Shown in pieces: positions 45,401 to 54,954 of a DNA stretch of 64,000 bases. A program made the position numbers and the translations under genes. The stretch covers positions 1,054,001 through 1,118,000 of the forward strand of contig NZ_VOIW01000001.1 in NCBI RefSeq assembly GCF_009659625.1, written 5' to 3'. How positions within the stretch are numbered: position 1 is the stretch's first letter; each line of letters starts with the position of its first letter. Source of the stretch: Pseudomonas haemolytica. Lineage in GTDB: Bacteria > Pseudomonadota > Gammaproteobacteria > Pseudomonadales > Pseudomonadaceae. Below the pieces are notes generated by a model, which did not search any database, was not told the origin of the DNA, and saw nothing but the letters and a program-made list of their open reading frames with translations.

Positions 45401-47175
45401 GAGCGACCGACGCCGTTATCCAGCCGCTCAATCCGCCCTGAATGATCACGGCAAATGCGCAGGCGGTTGTCATACGCATCGCTGATCGAGACCAGCACAC
45501 CGTCGCGAAAGTGATAGAACCGCGACGCCTGGGCCAGCACTAACTCATCAGGAGCCGAGCCCAAGTAGATCGCCGCTTCCGCCAGGCTATTGGTGATCGC
45601 GGGTCGAGAGTCAGTGGGCAAGGGAAACTGAGTACAGCGATTCTCGTGGTCGGTCCACACCACCGAGTCGCCAGAAACAACCAGCCTGTGCGCCAGCGAA
45701 TGACTCCACCCAAACCCCAACCCACGATCCAGTTCCACCGCACTGGTGCGATACAACCGCGTCCACTCAAACGGCAAAATCCCGTCCAGCGAACCATCGG
45801 TGAGGGTCAGCAATTCCTCGCCGGTGACCATCGACACCGGGCAGCCATTGGTGGCCGTTTTATTCGCTGGGGCCGCAGCATCTCCCTTCGGATTCGAAGC
45901 CACGGCAGGCACATCATCCACAGGTTCCTGCCGGGCCAGCACCGTCTGCCGAGTCTTGTTACGAACCGCTGGCACCGAGTTGGCAACCAGATTTTCCCCA
46001 GCCTTCAACGGCGCAACCGATACTGCCTTGACCGGCGTCGCCGCACTCCCCAACAACAACGGCTTGGCCGCCTCCACATGCGGCCCCAACCCCGGCCCTA
46101 CAAGCTGCTTGGCCAGCAATTCCAGCAAGGCCCGCGCGCGTCCGGACTTGATATGCCCCAGCACCTGCGTGCCCAGACGAACCTGCACGCCCATTCCCCG
46201 GGTCGCCCAGATCAGCAACAAGTTGATCAAGACTTCGCCGGTTATCTCACCCAGCAACTCATACATCTCTGGCGGCGGCAGCATGCGTATCCAGCCAACC
46301 ACCGCCGACAGGTAGATAAACAACAGCGGCTCATCACTGAGTATCAGCAGGCCTTTAGCAATCGCGTCTTTGCCCAGCTTGAGCAGCGCATCCAGTTCAG
46401 CCGGGGAGATGTACTTCAGCAGCTTTTCGCTGTTGGATCTGAGATTCGCGAGCAGGTCATACAGCTCGGTGATGTTGTCCCACAGGTTGTAGAAGGCCTT
46501 GCCAACCCCGGCTGCAAAGGCAATGCCTTGCATGCCACTGCGTTTGTAGGCTGGCGCTTTGGCAAAGTCTGCCCATTGAGGCTCGAAACGCTCGTCCCAT
46601 TGTTTGCGCAGATCAGCTTCCAACCCGTCAATCACTGACTCGTAGGAGGCATGTAGTGCCTTGACGTGATCCTTGGAGACGTTGGGGTAAAAGGTGATTT
46701 GGTATTGCTGGTTGCGGCTACAGTCGTTGACTTCAAGAATCCCGCTGGGGCCGATGGTCCGGTGGATTGGAGCGCCCACTGGGCTGCCATCCTGGGCAAT
46801 GGCTTGCAACATCACCGGTGTGTTGCCAATCGGTACGAACTGCGTACTTTCGAACAGATGCACCAGGGTCAACGAGCCCTGGGCCTTGCACATGGCGGTG
46901 GTGCGACTTGGAGTGGTGGAAGAAATAGGCGCAACCAGCGCCACCTCATCCCCTACCTTGAATACCTGCTCGACTTCCAGCGCAGAAAAGCTCCAGAAGC
47001 TCTCGGCCCATTGGTCAAACGTATTCAGGCAATCGCGCAAGTCTCGAAAAACGCTTTCAACATCCGGCGTTTTGGCGTTCATCGGGGTCAGGACGAACTT
47101 GCCAATGACCGGGATCAAACGTCGGCCCCTGGGGGCAAGGTATTGACAGAGAAGTACATCGGCGGTCCCTCGCAC
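42424..47175 (-). CDS. RHS-repeat polymorphic toxin with ADP-ribosyltransferase-like C-terminus
   Basis: 1583 residues from GTG 47175 (ATG 47082 is an alternative; neither has a strong SD). Residues 1-440: N-terminal region with two hydrophobic stretches near 285-345 and no PAAR motif. From about 444 (NGCPVSMVTGEELLTLTDGS) the DUF6531 start and then many YD repeats of the RHS cage. The core ends with GGINGYRYVPNPTGWVDPLG, the conserved cleavage-associated motif. The variable tip (about 1445-1583, DNA 42427-42843) has RHYTNRKGSKGIEKDGVI and VYLEPAK, resembling the HYD1-type ADP-ribosyltransferase toxin fold. Tip DNA is more AT-rich than the core. Delivery by type VI secretion is plausible, but no vgrG or chaperone gene is adjacent. 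Confidence 0.88.
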   Translation of the reverse strand: MRGTADVLLCQYLAPRGRRLIPVIGKFVLTPMNAKTPDVESVFRDLRDCLNTFDQWAESFWSFSALEVEQVFKVGDEVALVAPISSTTPSRTTAMCKAQGSLTLVHLFESTQFVPIGNTPVMLQAIAQDGSPVGAPIHRTIGPSGILEVNDCSRNQQYQITFYPNVSKDHVKALHASYESVIDGLEADLRKQWDERFEPQWADFAKAPAYKRSGMQGIAFAAGVGKAFYNLWDNITELYDLLANLRSNSEKLLKYISPAELDALLKLGKDAIAKGLLILSDEPLLFIYLSAVVGWIRMLPPPEMYELLGEITGEVLINLLLIWATRGMGVQVRLGTQVLGHIKSGRARALLELLAKQLVGPGLGPHVEAAKPLLLGSAATPVKAVSVAPLKAGENLVANSVPAVRNKTRQTVLARQEPVDDVPAVASNPKGDAAAPANKTATNGCPVSMVTGEELLTLTDGSLDGILPFEWTRLYRTSAVELDRGLGFGWSHSLAHRLVVSGDSVVWTDHENRCTQFPLPTDSRPAITNSLAEAAIYLGSAPDELVLAQASRFYHFRDGVLVSISDAYDNRLRICRDHSGRIERLDNGVGRSLLLRYELDRIVAVDYQVHRAKGREPYVWVTEQNVVSYAYDEDGRLVCATNAVGESEGYRYDDQHVIVERQLAGGASFFWAWEGSGKAARCVRHWASFSQMDTRYAWGDDGRVTVHNADGSQEVYVHDDRARLVQRIDPDGAQHFKSYDEKGRLTVEQDPLGAVTAYQYDEAGRLVALFPGDDEPTSYEHDNGFVRVVRRGEAVWKYERNDQGDVTRKIDPDGNATDYSYNKHGQLTGVWYPDHSCHRLVWNERGQLVEEQLPNGGVKRYRYDDLGRQIAREDEHGALTQYQWDSVGRLIRLVLPGGAFREFSYNPYGKIIAERDELGHVTRYEYADGLHLISRRINADGTQVKYRYDNVRLLLTEIENEVGETYQLDYHPNSLIQQETGFDGQRTAYAYDLNGNLQEKTEYGDDGSQLLTCYERDHAGRLVRKTLPDNSVVDYAYDRQGNLLNVEDGHWALAYEYDRQNRLTAEHQGWGTLRYGYDACGQLKNLRLPDNNRLTFNHDKGGQLATVELNGEELTSHLFHSGREHQRQQGQLLSHYHYDDQNRLHAHAVTQQQNHLYQRQYDYDKSGNLTRLLDTRKGQHDYRYDPLARLTRANHSQDVQERFGHNPAGNLLMQDRPGPDIVAANRLVIQGDRHYDYDAFGNLSRERRGKGHQLVTEYRYDCLHRLISITKPNGETASYRYDPFGRRISKTVDDKTTEFFWQGDKLIAEHHADCHRSYIYEPNSFRPLALLEGYGPKGTTPYHYQLDHLGTPQELTTPEGEIVWSAHYRAYGQIARLDVGKIDNPLRFQGQYFDQESGLHYNRHRYYNPDIGRYLTPDPVKLAGGINGYRYVPNPTGWVDPLGLNSCPGRDGCKPTHNVDDSTKHAKANNGEPTLPAPASTPERTVRVRHYTNRKGSKGIEKDGVILAQDNNRVYLEPAKNKILSPVDAQDKYQIEKSKGRDYIEMDVPESRLEWVKNPRYNVMELTVRGNLEINNPKFTRRK

Positions 47176-47316
47176 TGAATGATCAGGCGAGAGACTTTGG
47201 AGAGGTTGGCGGGTAAAAGAAGCCGGCGTTATCCGCTGAGAAGGCTAGGAGGTTTCGCTAAAGCTTCGGATAAACAGAGGGGTAAACGTAGGAGTTGGAT
47301 TACAGGCTGATTGGTC

Positions 47317-48798
47317 TTACAGCTTCAGTTGCCCAATCGCCTTGCTCAACTCCCCGGCTAACGTCGCCAGTTCATTGCTGGTGGTCGCCGACGCCACGGT
47401 CTGCTGCACCGTGTTTTCGGTCACGTCGCGAATGCTCACCACGGCCCGGTTCATCTCTTCGGCGACATGGCTTTGCTGTTCGGCGGCCACGGCGATCTGG
47501 GTGTTGCTCTCGCGCATCTGCGCCACGGCACCGGTGATTTCAGCCAGTGCGGCGCCAGCTTCCTGGGCCTGTTGCACGCAGTCATCGGCCTTGAACGAGC
47601 TTTCCTGCATGAAGTCCACTGCGTCGCGGGTGCCGGCTTGCAGCGCCGAGACCATGCGGGTGATTTCGTCGGTGGAGCTTTGTACCCGCTTGGCCAGGTT
47701 GCGTACTTCGTCGGCGACCACGGCAAAACCTCGGCCCATTTCCCCGGCGCGGGCGGCTTCGATGGCGGCGTTGAGGGCGAGCAGGTTGGTCTGTTCGGCG
47801 ATGCTGTGGATCACCCCGACCACGCCGTTGATTTTCTGGCTGTCTTCGGCGAGTTTCTGGATCATTTCGGCGGTCTGTTGCACGCCGGTGGACAGCCCGG
47901 CGATCGAGCGCTGTACCCGGGTTACCACTTCCTGGCCGCTGCCGGCGAGGGTGTCGGCGGTCTGGGACAAGTCGCGGGTGGCGCCGGCGTGCTGGGCGAT
48001 ATGGTAGACGGTGGCGGTCATCTCGTTGATGGCAGTGGCGGCCTGGTCGGTTTCGCTTTGCTGGCCGAGCATGCCGTGCTGAACCTCGTTCATGCTGCTG
48101 GCCAGGCGTGCGGCACCGTCATCCAGTTGCCGGGCGGTGCGTGCCACGGTATTGACCACCCGCTGGTAGCCGGCTTGCATGGCATTGAAGGCGCTGGCCA
48201 TCTGGCCGACTTCATCCTTGCAGGCCAAGGGCACGCGCGCCGACAGGTCGCCGGTTTTCTCAACGTGCAGCATCACGTCCTTGAGGGTGTTGAGTTGGCT
48301 GAGCAGGAAGCGGATCAACAACTGCGAGGCGCCGAGCATGGCCAGCATCAGAACAGCCACGGCGACGGCGTAGTTGACGAAGCGTTCACTGAACACTTGG
48401 CTCAGGCTTGGCGCGTAGGCCAGTACGGCGACGTGTTGACCGTCGGCGCGGCTGATCACCTCGGCGCCCATCAGTGGGTTTTCGCCGAACAATGGCATGT
48501 GATTGATTTCGACCCAACCGCTGGCAGTGCTCAAGGCTGAAAGATCCAGGTCGGCAAGTTGTGGGATTTGCCCTTGGGCATAGGCGAGCCAATGCTCGCC
48601 AGCGGGAAGGGCTTTGTCGGCTGGCCACGCGTTGAGCAGTCGCCCCTGGGCCTGGGCTGAGGCCTGGGACGCATGGCTGCGCGCCTGTTGTTCGAGCTGT
48701 ACGGCGTACAGCACCAGCAACAGGGTGGTAATGAAGGCGACCGCATTGACGGCCCAGAATTTGTACTTGAGCGAGATATTGCTAAGCCAGGCACCCAT
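47317..48798 (-). CDS. Methyl-accepting chemotaxis protein
   Basis: 493 residues from ATG 48798 ([17 protein letters not shown]); upstream in-frame starts add a non-homologous leader. Two membrane helices (about 15-36 and 165-190) enclose a small periplasmic sensor domain of about 125 residues. A HAMP linker follows (about 190-245), then a signalling coiled coil with the hairpin tip [19 protein letters not shown] and [15 protein letters not shown]. It couples to CheA/CheW. The ligand is not predictable. No chemotaxis genes next to it. Confidence 0.93.
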   Translation of the reverse strand: MGAWLSNISLKYKFWAVNAVAFITTLLLVLYAVQLEQQARSHASQASAQAQGRLLNAWPADKALPAGEHWLAYAQGQIPQLADLDLSALSTASGWVEINHMPLFGENPLMGAEVISRADGQHVAVLAYAPSLSQVFSERFVNYAVAVAVLMLAMLGASQLLIRFLLSQLNTLKDVMLHVEKTGDLSARVPLACKDEVGQMASAFNAMQAGYQRVVNTVARTARQLDDGAARLASSMNEVQHGMLGQQSETDQAATAINEMTATVYHIAQHAGATRDLSQTADTLAGSGQEVVTRVQRSIAGLSTGVQQTAEMIQKLAEDSQKINGVVGVIHSIAEQTNLLALNAAIEAARAGEMGRGFAVVADEVRNLAKRVQSSTDEITRMVSALQAGTRDAVDFMQESSFKADDCVQQAQEAGAALAEITGAVAQMRESNTQIAVAAEQQSHVAEEMNRAVVSIRDVTENTVQQTVASATTSNELATLAGELSKAIGQLKL

Positions 48799-48894
48799 GG
48801 AAGGTTTTCTCTGATAGCGGAAACAGTATTGGCAAGGTGCCATTATTGTGCCGCTACTCAGGAAAGGGGTTTTGACATGGGTCAATGCGCCGCA

Positions 48895-49701
48895 TCACGC
48901 CACGGCAGGCAAGCCGAAAAAGCGACGGGCGCAGGCGGTGCTATGGGCTGCCAAGTCTTCCATGGTTTCGTTGCGGTGCAGGGCAACCTCGCGCAGCACC
49001 TGCGGCAAGTACGCCGGTTCATTACGGCCGTTCTTTGGCTTGGGGCGCAGGGTGCGTGGCAGCAGGTAGGGGGCGTCGCTTTCCAGCATCAGACGGCCCC
49101 GGGGAATTTCCCTGACCAGTGGATGCAGGTGTGTCCCACGGCGCTCGTCGCAGATCCAGCCGGTAATGCCAATGTGCAAGTCGAGGTCCAGGTAGCTGAA
49201 CAGCGCCGCTTGTTCGCCGGTAAAGCAGTGCACCACGGCGGCTGGCAGGTGGTCGCGGTAGCTCTTGAGGATATCCAGCAGGCGCTGGTTGGCGTCGCGT
49301 TCGTGAAGAAACACCGGCAGTTTCAGCTCGACGGCCAGGGCCAGGTGTTCTTCGAGAACCTTTTCCTGCTGTGGACGAGGGGAAAAGTCCCGGTTGAAAT
49401 CCAGCCCGCATTCACCCACGGCGCGCACTCGGCTTTCACCGAGCAAGCCGCGTAAGCGTTGGGCGCTGTCGCCATTCCAGTCGCTGGCGGAGTGAGGGTG
49501 GATGCCGGCGGTACTGAACAAGCGCTGGCCGCTTTCATCGAGTTTTACGCATAGCTCCAACGCCTGTTCGCTGCCCTCGACGCTGGTACCCGTGAGCACC
49601 AATTGCTGCACGCCAGCGGCGTAGGCACGCTCGAGAACGGCCTGGTGCCTCTCGTCGAAACTGGGGTTGGTCAGGTTGACGCCGATATCAATGAGTTGCA
49701 T
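48895..49701 (-). CDS. tatD: TatD-family metal-dependent hydrolase/DNase
   Basis: 268 residues, close to E. coli Tat[12 protein letters not shown] at the N-terminus, metal-binding [39 protein letters not shown] and [16 protein letters not shown]-barrel Mg2+-dependent 3'-5' exonuclease acting on single-stranded DNA and RNA, with roles in DNA repair. Not linked here to tatABC. Divergent from the MltF-like gene. Confidence 0.93.
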   Translation of the reverse strand: MQLIDIGVNLTNPSFDERHQAVLERAYAAGVQQLVLTGTSVEGSEQALELCVKLDESGQRLFSTAGIHPHSASDWNGDSAQRLRGLLGESRVRAVGECGLDFNRDFSPRPQQEKVLEEHLALAVELKLPVFLHERDANQRLLDILKSYRDHLPAAVVHCFTGEQAALFSYLDLDLHIGITGWICDERRGTHLHPLVREIPRGRLMLESDAPYLLPRTLRPKPKNGRNEPAYLPQVLREVALHRNETMEDLAAHSTACARRFFGLPAVA

Positions 49702-49937
49702 GGTGCTATCTCCGCCTGCGGCCGGAAAGCATATCAGAGCTGTAGATTTATAAGAAAAACCAAGAACTACAACGCGTTATCGCTGTCTTTGAACGTCGCA
49801 AGCGACATTGTGATTAGCCTGTTGCTCGTCACCGTGCCGCCATTGCGTGCCTTGCCAGCGCATGAAGCGCTCTGTTTCTGACCTCCAGCACTCCGTTATT
49901 CGCGAAGGCGCTGGCCAGTTTTCTTTCCGGAGAGCGG

Positions 49938-51359
49938 ATGATCCGATTCTCGGCGTTGTTTGTGTTGTGCTTGACGTTGCTGCTGCCCATGGAGGCGGTC
50001 GCACGTCTGGACGGGCCGCTGGAAGTGACCAAGCCCGGCAAGGTGCGTGACCTGGCGCAAATTCGTTCCAGTCGTACCCTGCGGGTGTTGGTCAACCAGA
50101 GCCGCAACAGCTCCGGTGAAGTGCAGGGTCAGGCCATCGGTGTCGAATACCATCGGTTGCGCGCCTTCGAGCAATACCTCAATGGCCATGCCCGCGATGG
50201 GCAGGAAATCAACCTCAAGATCATCCCCAAGGCCAAGGACCAACTGCTCGGCGCGTTGGCCCGTGGCGAAGGCGACCTGGTGGCGCCTGGTGAGTTGCTG
50301 GATGTGAAGGCTGCGCACAAGATCAGTACCAGCGACCCGATTGTCAGCGATGTGCCGCTGTGGTTGGTCGGTGTGAAGGGGGAGAGACGGTTTACCAAGC
50401 TGGAGCAACTGTCTGGTCGCACCCTGACCCTGACCACTGGCAGTGCGGCGGCGGATGCCATCAGTCAGGTCAATCAGAAACTGGCGCTGCACAAGCGCCC
50501 GCCAGTGAAAGTCGAATGGGTGGACCCGAGCCTGGCGGTGGAAGACGTCTTGGAGATGGTCCAGGCCGGCATCTTTCACCTGACCATCGTGGAAAAACCG
50601 ATTGCCGAACGCTGGTCGAAAATCCTGCCCAAGTTGCGCTTTGACAAACAGGTCGTGATCAGCGAGCCGGGCGACGAGTTCTGGTTTGTGCGTCAGGATG
50701 CGTCGATGCTCAGGGCCAGCATCGATCGATTCCTCAAGACCTATCGAACCCCTTCCGATCAGGATGTGGCATTCCAGCGTATCTATCGACGCCTCTACCA
50801 GGTGCGCAACCCGCTGGCGCGCGCCGACCGCCAGCGCCTGGAAAAACTGCGCCCCGTCCTGCAAAAACATGCGCGTGAGCAAGGCATGGACTGGTTGAAC
50901 CTGGCTGCATTGGCGTTCAAGGAGTCTTCCCTGGACCCTGGTGCTCGCAATAGCGGCGGCCCGACCGGCCTCATGCAGATCACGCCTTCGGCGGCGCAGC
51001 GGGTGGGGGTCAACAATATCGAGAGTCTCGACACTAACGTGCAAGCTGGCGCGCGTTACCTGGCGATGATCCGGCGTAAATTTTTCTCCAGCCCCAAGCT
51101 CAACGAGCGCGAGCGCATGGCCTTTGTGCTGGCGGCTTACAACATGGGGCCGGAGCGGGTGCAGGGTATGCGTACCGAAGCCAAGCGCCGCGGGCTCAAC
51201 CCTAATCAGTGGTTCTTCCAGGTTGAACGTATCGCCATGGAGCAGGTAGGGATGGGCGGTGTCAGCTATGTTAATAGCGTCAACAAGTATTACTTGGCGT
51301 TCGATCGGGAGCGAGAGTCCCTGGAACCGCCAGCGCCGAAAATCGCCTCTCGCAAATAA
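49938..51359 (+). CDS. MltF-like membrane-bound lytic murein transglycosylase
   Basis: 473 residues. Cleavable-type signal (about 1-22, LFVLCLTLLLPMEAVA). A type 3 solute-binding (periplasmic) module spans about 40-270 (RTLRVLVNQSRN, RGEGDLVAPGELL, VVISEPGDEFWFV). A C-terminal SLT lysozyme-like domain follows, with the catalytic Glu329 in AFKESSLDPGARNSGGPTGL and MQITPSAAQ, and later VLAAYNMGPERV. It cleaves peptidoglycan glycan strands to 1,6-anhydro ends. This is the MltF architecture, but without the lipid anchor; the product could be periplasmic or outer-membrane-associated. Confidence 0.87.
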   Translation: MIRFSALFVLCLTLLLPMEAVARLDGPLEVTKPGKVRDLAQIRSSRTLRVLVNQSRNSSGEVQGQAIGVEYHRLRAFEQYLNGHARDGQEINLKIIPKAKDQLLGALARGEGDLVAPGELLDVKAAHKISTSDPIVSDVPLWLVGVKGERRFTKLEQLSGRTLTLTTGSAAADAISQVNQKLALHKRPPVKVEWVDPSLAVEDVLEMVQAGIFHLTIVEKPIAERWSKILPKLRFDKQVVISEPGDEFWFVRQDASMLRASIDRFLKTYRTPSDQDVAFQRIYRRLYQVRNPLARADRQRLEKLRPVLQKHAREQGMDWLNLAALAFKESSLDPGARNSGGPTGLMQITPSAAQRVGVNNIESLDTNVQAGARYLAMIRRKFFSSPKLNERERMAFVLAAYNMGPERVQGMRTEAKRRGLNPNQWFFQVERIAMEQVGMGGVSYVNSVNKYYLAFDRERESLEPPAPKIASRK

Positions 51360-51462
51360 TCGATTTTATCGATATTAATAAGGCATTATTTCGGCTTTTG
51401 TTATTGTTTAAACTGATTAATATAGCGGCCAACCAACCCCTACCTGGAAAAGGATTTACGAC

Positions 51463-51897
51463 ATGAGCCCAATGATCACACGCGTTCTGTCCACCCGCGC
51501 TGGCTACGGCCTGACAATTCTGCGCATTTTTGTCGGCATCATATTCGCCGCCCACGGCTCGCAAAAGCTCTTTGGCTGGTTTGGCGGTGGCGGCCTGGCG
51601 GGTACCGCACAATGGATGGAAAGCATTGGCCTGGCGCCGGGCACCCTGATGGCGGTGCTGTCCGGCGGTACCGAGTTTTTCGCCGGCCTGGCCCTGATCA
51701 TCGGTTTACTCGCTCGCCCTGCGGCGCTGGGCCTGACCTTCCTGACGCTGGTAGCGATCTTCTCGGTGCACATCCACAACGGTTTGTTCATGGCCAACAA
51801 CGGTTATGAGTTCGCACTGGCCTTGCTCGGCGGGGCGCTGGCGGTGTTGCTGGAAGGCGCCGGTAAACTGTCTGTCGACCGCGCGATCGCTCACTGA
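51463..51897 (+). CDS. DoxX-family membrane protein
   Basis: 144 residues with four membrane helices: LTILRIFVGIIFAAHGSQKL, then AVLSGGTEFFAGLALIIGLL, LGLTFLTLVAIFSVHIHNGL and FALALLGGALAVLLEG. The HGSQKLFGWFGG motif is typical of the DoxX family (quinol oxidase subunit-like). Exact role unclear; homologues are linked to oxidative stress defence. SD AAAGGATTT eight bases before the ATG. It has its own terminator. Confidence 0.9.
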   Translation: MSPMITRVLSTRAGYGLTILRIFVGIIFAAHGSQKLFGWFGGGGLAGTAQWMESIGLAPGTLMAVLSGGTEFFAGLALIIGLLARPAALGLTFLTLVAIFSVHIHNGLFMANNGYEFALALLGGALAVLLEGAGKLSVDRAIAH

Positions 51898-51916
51898 TCG
51901 TTTCGCAAGCTGCGCA

Positions 51917-51942
51917 AAAAGGCCCGCATGTGCGGGCCTTTT
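51917..51942 (+). terminator. Terminator of the doxX-family gene
   Basis: AAAAGGCCCGCA (51917-51928), two-base loop, TGCGGGCCTTTT (51931-51942), then CG. It begins 20 bases after the stop codon. Confidence 0.92.
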
Positions 51943-52154
51943 CGTTGCTCGGGATTCTTGACACTGCCCCACCGGCTTCTCTAGGATGCTGCTCATGCGC
52001 CGATTTAAACAGCTAATTGCGGGGCGCCACTGGGACTCGATGCAGCCCCGACAGAAGACGCTCCCTCCTGCAGGGAACACTTCGAAATACCGCTAAAGCG
52101 CTGGTTCGGTGTTGCCTCTCACCTGCCCGCAGACTTTTGAGGCAGAGACACGAG

Positions 52155-52466
52155 ATGATGAATGCACTACGCCCCCTCATACGCCTGGCCCCGATCACCG
52201 CGGACCTGACACAACGCAATCCGAAAATCCTGCTGGGCGGTAAGCACCAGCCGACATTGCTGCGTTACCTGGACGGCTGGCCACGACGCTCCGGTCGGCC
52301 TTCGGCCTTCCTGATCCAGTTTGTTGAAGACGGCGACTCCCTTGCGCGTTTTGCCACGAACAGTTTCGACCTTGCAGTCATCCAGGCGCCCAGTGCTGAC
52401 GAAGCCAATGAGGTAATCCGCCAATTGACACGCATTGCCCGGCAAGGGCTGATTGCTCGTCGCTGA
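52155..52466 (+). CDS. Hypothetical protein
   Basis: 103 residues from ATG 52155 (a second ATG follows at 52158). A basic N-terminal half (RLAPITADLTQRNPKILLGG, RYLDGWPRRSGRPSAFLIQF) and a more acidic, helical C-terminal half (APSADEANEVIRQLTRIARQ). No family recognised, no signal peptide. The in-frame upstream extension to 52017 is rejected as low complexity. Convergent with the Gld-like operon, five bases apart. Confidence 0.6.
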   Translation: MMNALRPLIRLAPITADLTQRNPKILLGGKHQPTLLRYLDGWPRRSGRPSAFLIQFVEDGDSLARFATNSFDLAVIQAPSADEANEVIRQLTRIARQGLIARR

Positions 52467-52470
52467 GGAT

Positions 52471-54213
52471 TCAGTGGACGGCTGCGATTGCAAAGGCCCG
52501 ACGTCGACGTTGATACAGAAACAGGAACAAGGCGATCAGGCCTGACAGTAGCGGCATCGCTGTGACCAGCAGCCATTTCAGCGTTTGTTCGAAGCGGTGC
52601 AACGACGCGTATGCCTCGGTCTTGAGTGCATGCAACTCGATGGGCAGTTGCAGGCGCTCCTTGTTGAGTGCCTGCAAGTGGGTATTGGTATCCACAACCT
52701 GCGTGACGAGGCTTGCATGCGGTGGATTCAACCTTTCCCAGGCTTTCTCTGAATGCTCGAGTCGTCGTTCCAGCTCACCCGAACTTTTGCGATAAGTTTG
52801 GGCAGCGGCGTCGCGCATGAGATCGAGCCTGTGCAGTGGTTGGGTCACGACACGGGGTCGAATACGCCTGAGTGCCTCGGGCGCCGCCAGGTTATCCAAT
52901 GTATTCAATACAAACTGCACGTTGCTGTTGGGACGGGCGTTGCTGACAGCGTCCGCGAGCAAGTCGGTGTCGGCCACGACCACCATCTGGATCTGCTCAG
53001 TCCTTTGCAGGCTCGGCGGTTGGCCCTTGAGCCCGTCGGGGAACGCCGAATAGGCGGGCCCCTCAAGGCGCGCGGCGATCACATGGTGCTGCCCTGAAGT
53101 AACGGTTTCATCGATAAGTGAATCAAACGAGGTAGCAGACGCAAAGCGCTTTGCGTCCAACAGCGCGGACTGCCGGGAGCTCTGTAGCAGGGGGGTGAAT
53201 CGCATACGGTTCTTTGTGGTCAAGGAGAGCGCACCGCTGCTTGATACGGTTACGGCACCCAGTCTCCAGGCGCTGATATCCGTCGCGGTCATTGCCTGTC
53301 GTGGCAGTTCTAGCCTGGCCGGGTGCAGTACCGTCGGCATTCCGGGGCCTGGCGTGGCTGATAAGGCATAGAGGTTATCGACCAACAGCTTGTCCGCAGG
53401 CATTTGTATGCCCCAAGCGGTCAGCAGCCCCTCCAGCAGGGTGTTAGCCGATACGGCGTCCGCTCCTATCTCGCTCACGGGGTCGATAAAGATCATCAGC
53501 TTGGTGCCTCTCAATACCGATTGATCGATGGCGTACAGCGCCCGCTGGGGTAGGGCGCGTGGCTGTACGACCATCAAGGTACTTATCGATGGAGGCACTT
53601 GAACGATGTCCGATGCCAGCTCCACCACATTGAATTGTTCGCGCATCTGTTCCAACAACTCGCCGGCAGGTTGATCTAACGGCAACCCCGACAACAGGCC
53701 GATGGTGGGGCGTTCAGGGTGCATTAATTTATGGATAAGGTGGCTGATTTCATATTCAAGAAGCGACTCATGCTCGGGGCTGAATACTTCGATGCGTTGG
53801 GTGCCGTGGCCGGCACGCGTACCGATAAGGCCAAGGAACCCTTGTGCTCCATCAAGACCAAACAGGCCGGCTTTGTACGCGTCTTCGGAAAACGGAGTGG
53901 GGTCGATAATATGTAGATTGATCATGCCGTTGGCAGCTTTTTCGAACGTCTTGAGCAAGTCTTCCACGCGTCGGCCATAACGTTTCAAAACCTGGTTTTT
54001 TTGAGGGGCATTGAGCGCGTTGAAGTAATACAGGTCCAGTGGGCTTTCAAGTGTTGTGAGCAGTTGCCGCGCCGCTGGCGATAAGGTGTGGATTTTTTCT
54101 TGTGAAAAGTCCCAGCGTATATTGGGTAGTTTAGGTACCCAGACTAGATTGAAGGCCAGGAACAGTAGTGATATGACAATCAATGTCATACCCGCGCGAA
54201 TAGCGGATCCCAT
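52471..54213 (-). CDS. GldG-like ABC-transport auxiliary protein
   Basis: 580 residues from ATG 54213 (AAGGA SD). N-terminal membrane helix (about 9-27), a large periplasmic region, and a C-terminal helix (about 545-566, LLVTAMPLLSGLIALFLFLY) followed by a basic tail. FSQEKIHTLSPAARQLLTTL and RVEDLLKTFEKAANG near the start are typical of the GldG/ABC_transp_aux group, which forms a complex with an ABC-2 permease and an ATPase. In Bacteroidetes GldAFG is linked to gliding; in other bacteria its function is unknown. Last gene of a three-gene operon. Confidence 0.75.
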   Translation of the reverse strand: MGSAIRAGMTLIVISLLFLAFNLVWVPKLPNIRWDFSQEKIHTLSPAARQLLTTLESPLDLYYFNALNAPQKNQVLKRYGRRVEDLLKTFEKAANGMINLHIIDPTPFSEDAYKAGLFGLDGAQGFLGLIGTRAGHGTQRIEVFSPEHESLLEYEISHLIHKLMHPERPTIGLLSGLPLDQPAGELLEQMREQFNVVELASDIVQVPPSISTLMVVQPRALPQRALYAIDQSVLRGTKLMIFIDPVSEIGADAVSANTLLEGLLTAWGIQMPADKLLVDNLYALSATPGPGMPTVLHPARLELPRQAMTATDISAWRLGAVTVSSSGALSLTTKNRMRFTPLLQSSRQSALLDAKRFASATSFDSLIDETVTSGQHHVIAARLEGPAYSAFPDGLKGQPPSLQRTEQIQMVVVADTDLLADAVSNARPNSNVQFVLNTLDNLAAPEALRRIRPRVVTQPLHRLDLMRDAAAQTYRKSSGELERRLEHSEKAWERLNPPHASLVTQVVDTNTHLQALNKERLQLPIELHALKTEAYASLHRFEQTLKWLLVTAMPLLSGLIALFLFLYQRRRRAFAIAAVH

Positions 54214-54228
54214 CAGTGGCTTTCCTTC

Positions 54229-54954
54229 TCAGCTGTCTTTGTAGTTGAGTGTGATGGTCGTCGCAGAAAGAAAAGCAATGATCAGGCTTATGAAATACAG
54301 GCTGTCATGCAGTGTCAGCTTGCCGTTATCCATCGTGCTGAAGCGGGCAATAGGGTCAAGGGACATCAAGCTCTCGACGATCCAAATCGGTGTTTGGTAT
54401 TCAAGTGCATCCAGCATTGAGGAAAGCCCACTGGCGGTCAGTAACAAGCCCAGCGTGAACAGGAAAATCATGATGCGTTGGTTCGCAATCACACATATCA
54501 GGCAACCTACAGACAGATAACTTCCGGCCAGTAACCAGCTGGCCAGGAACTGTGACGCGATAACGGTATTGTCAGCCGTGCCTAGGTAATTGACGGCGAT
54601 CACCAAGGGGAAATTAAACAGCAACGCGATGCCACATACGGTCCATGCCGCCATAAACTTTCCAATTACCCGTTCCATCGAGGTGACAGGCAAGGATTTG
54701 AGCGTGTCGTCAAAACCAGTGTTGTATTCATCCGACCACAATTGCGTCGATAAAATGGGTACCAGCAGTAGGTAGAGCCAGGGGTGTAGCTCGAAGAATG
54801 CCTGCAAATCACTGCTGTTTCGCTCCATCCAGTGATTGGTGTGTAGTCCCAACGTCGCACTCAGCACGAGGAAAACCGCCACACTCAGATAAGTGGTGGG
54901 TGAAGAGGCGTAGCTGGCGAGTTGTCGTGTGAAAATGATGGGTAGCAGTCTCAA
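54229..54954 (-). CDS. GldF-like ABC-2 permease
   Basis: 241 residues with six membrane helices. It opens with LLPIIFTRQLASYASSPTTY, a common start in ABC-2 permeases, and has LSTQLWSDEYNTGFDDTLKSLPV, the cytoplasmic coupling-helix type segment seen in GldF and gliding-type permeases. Its ATG overlaps the ATPase stop by four bases (ATGA), and the auxiliary gene follows after 15 bases, so the three act together. Substrate unknown. Confidence 0.82.
   Translation of the reverse strand: MRLLPIIFTRQLASYASSPTTYLSVAVFLVLSATLGLHTNHWMERNSSDLQAFFELHPWLYLLLVPILSTQLWSDEYNTGFDDTLKSLPVTSMERVIGKFMAAWTVCGIALLFNFPLVIAVNYLGTADNTVIASQFLASWLLAGSYLSVGCLICVIANQRIMIFLFTLGLLLTASGLSSMLDALEYQTPIWIVESLMSLDPIARFSTMDNGKLTLHDSLYFISLIIAFLSATTITLNYKDS

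Noticed and set aside
42900..45600. Repeated YD-type motifs looking like a long tandem repeat array
   Set aside because: They are the protein-level RHS repeats of the cage; spacing is irregular at DNA level and there are no CRISPR-like spacers.
52017..52154. N-terminal extension of the hypothetical gene at 52155
   Set aside because: Arg/Leu-rich low-complexity translation; the ATG at 52155 gives a compact protein with normal composition.
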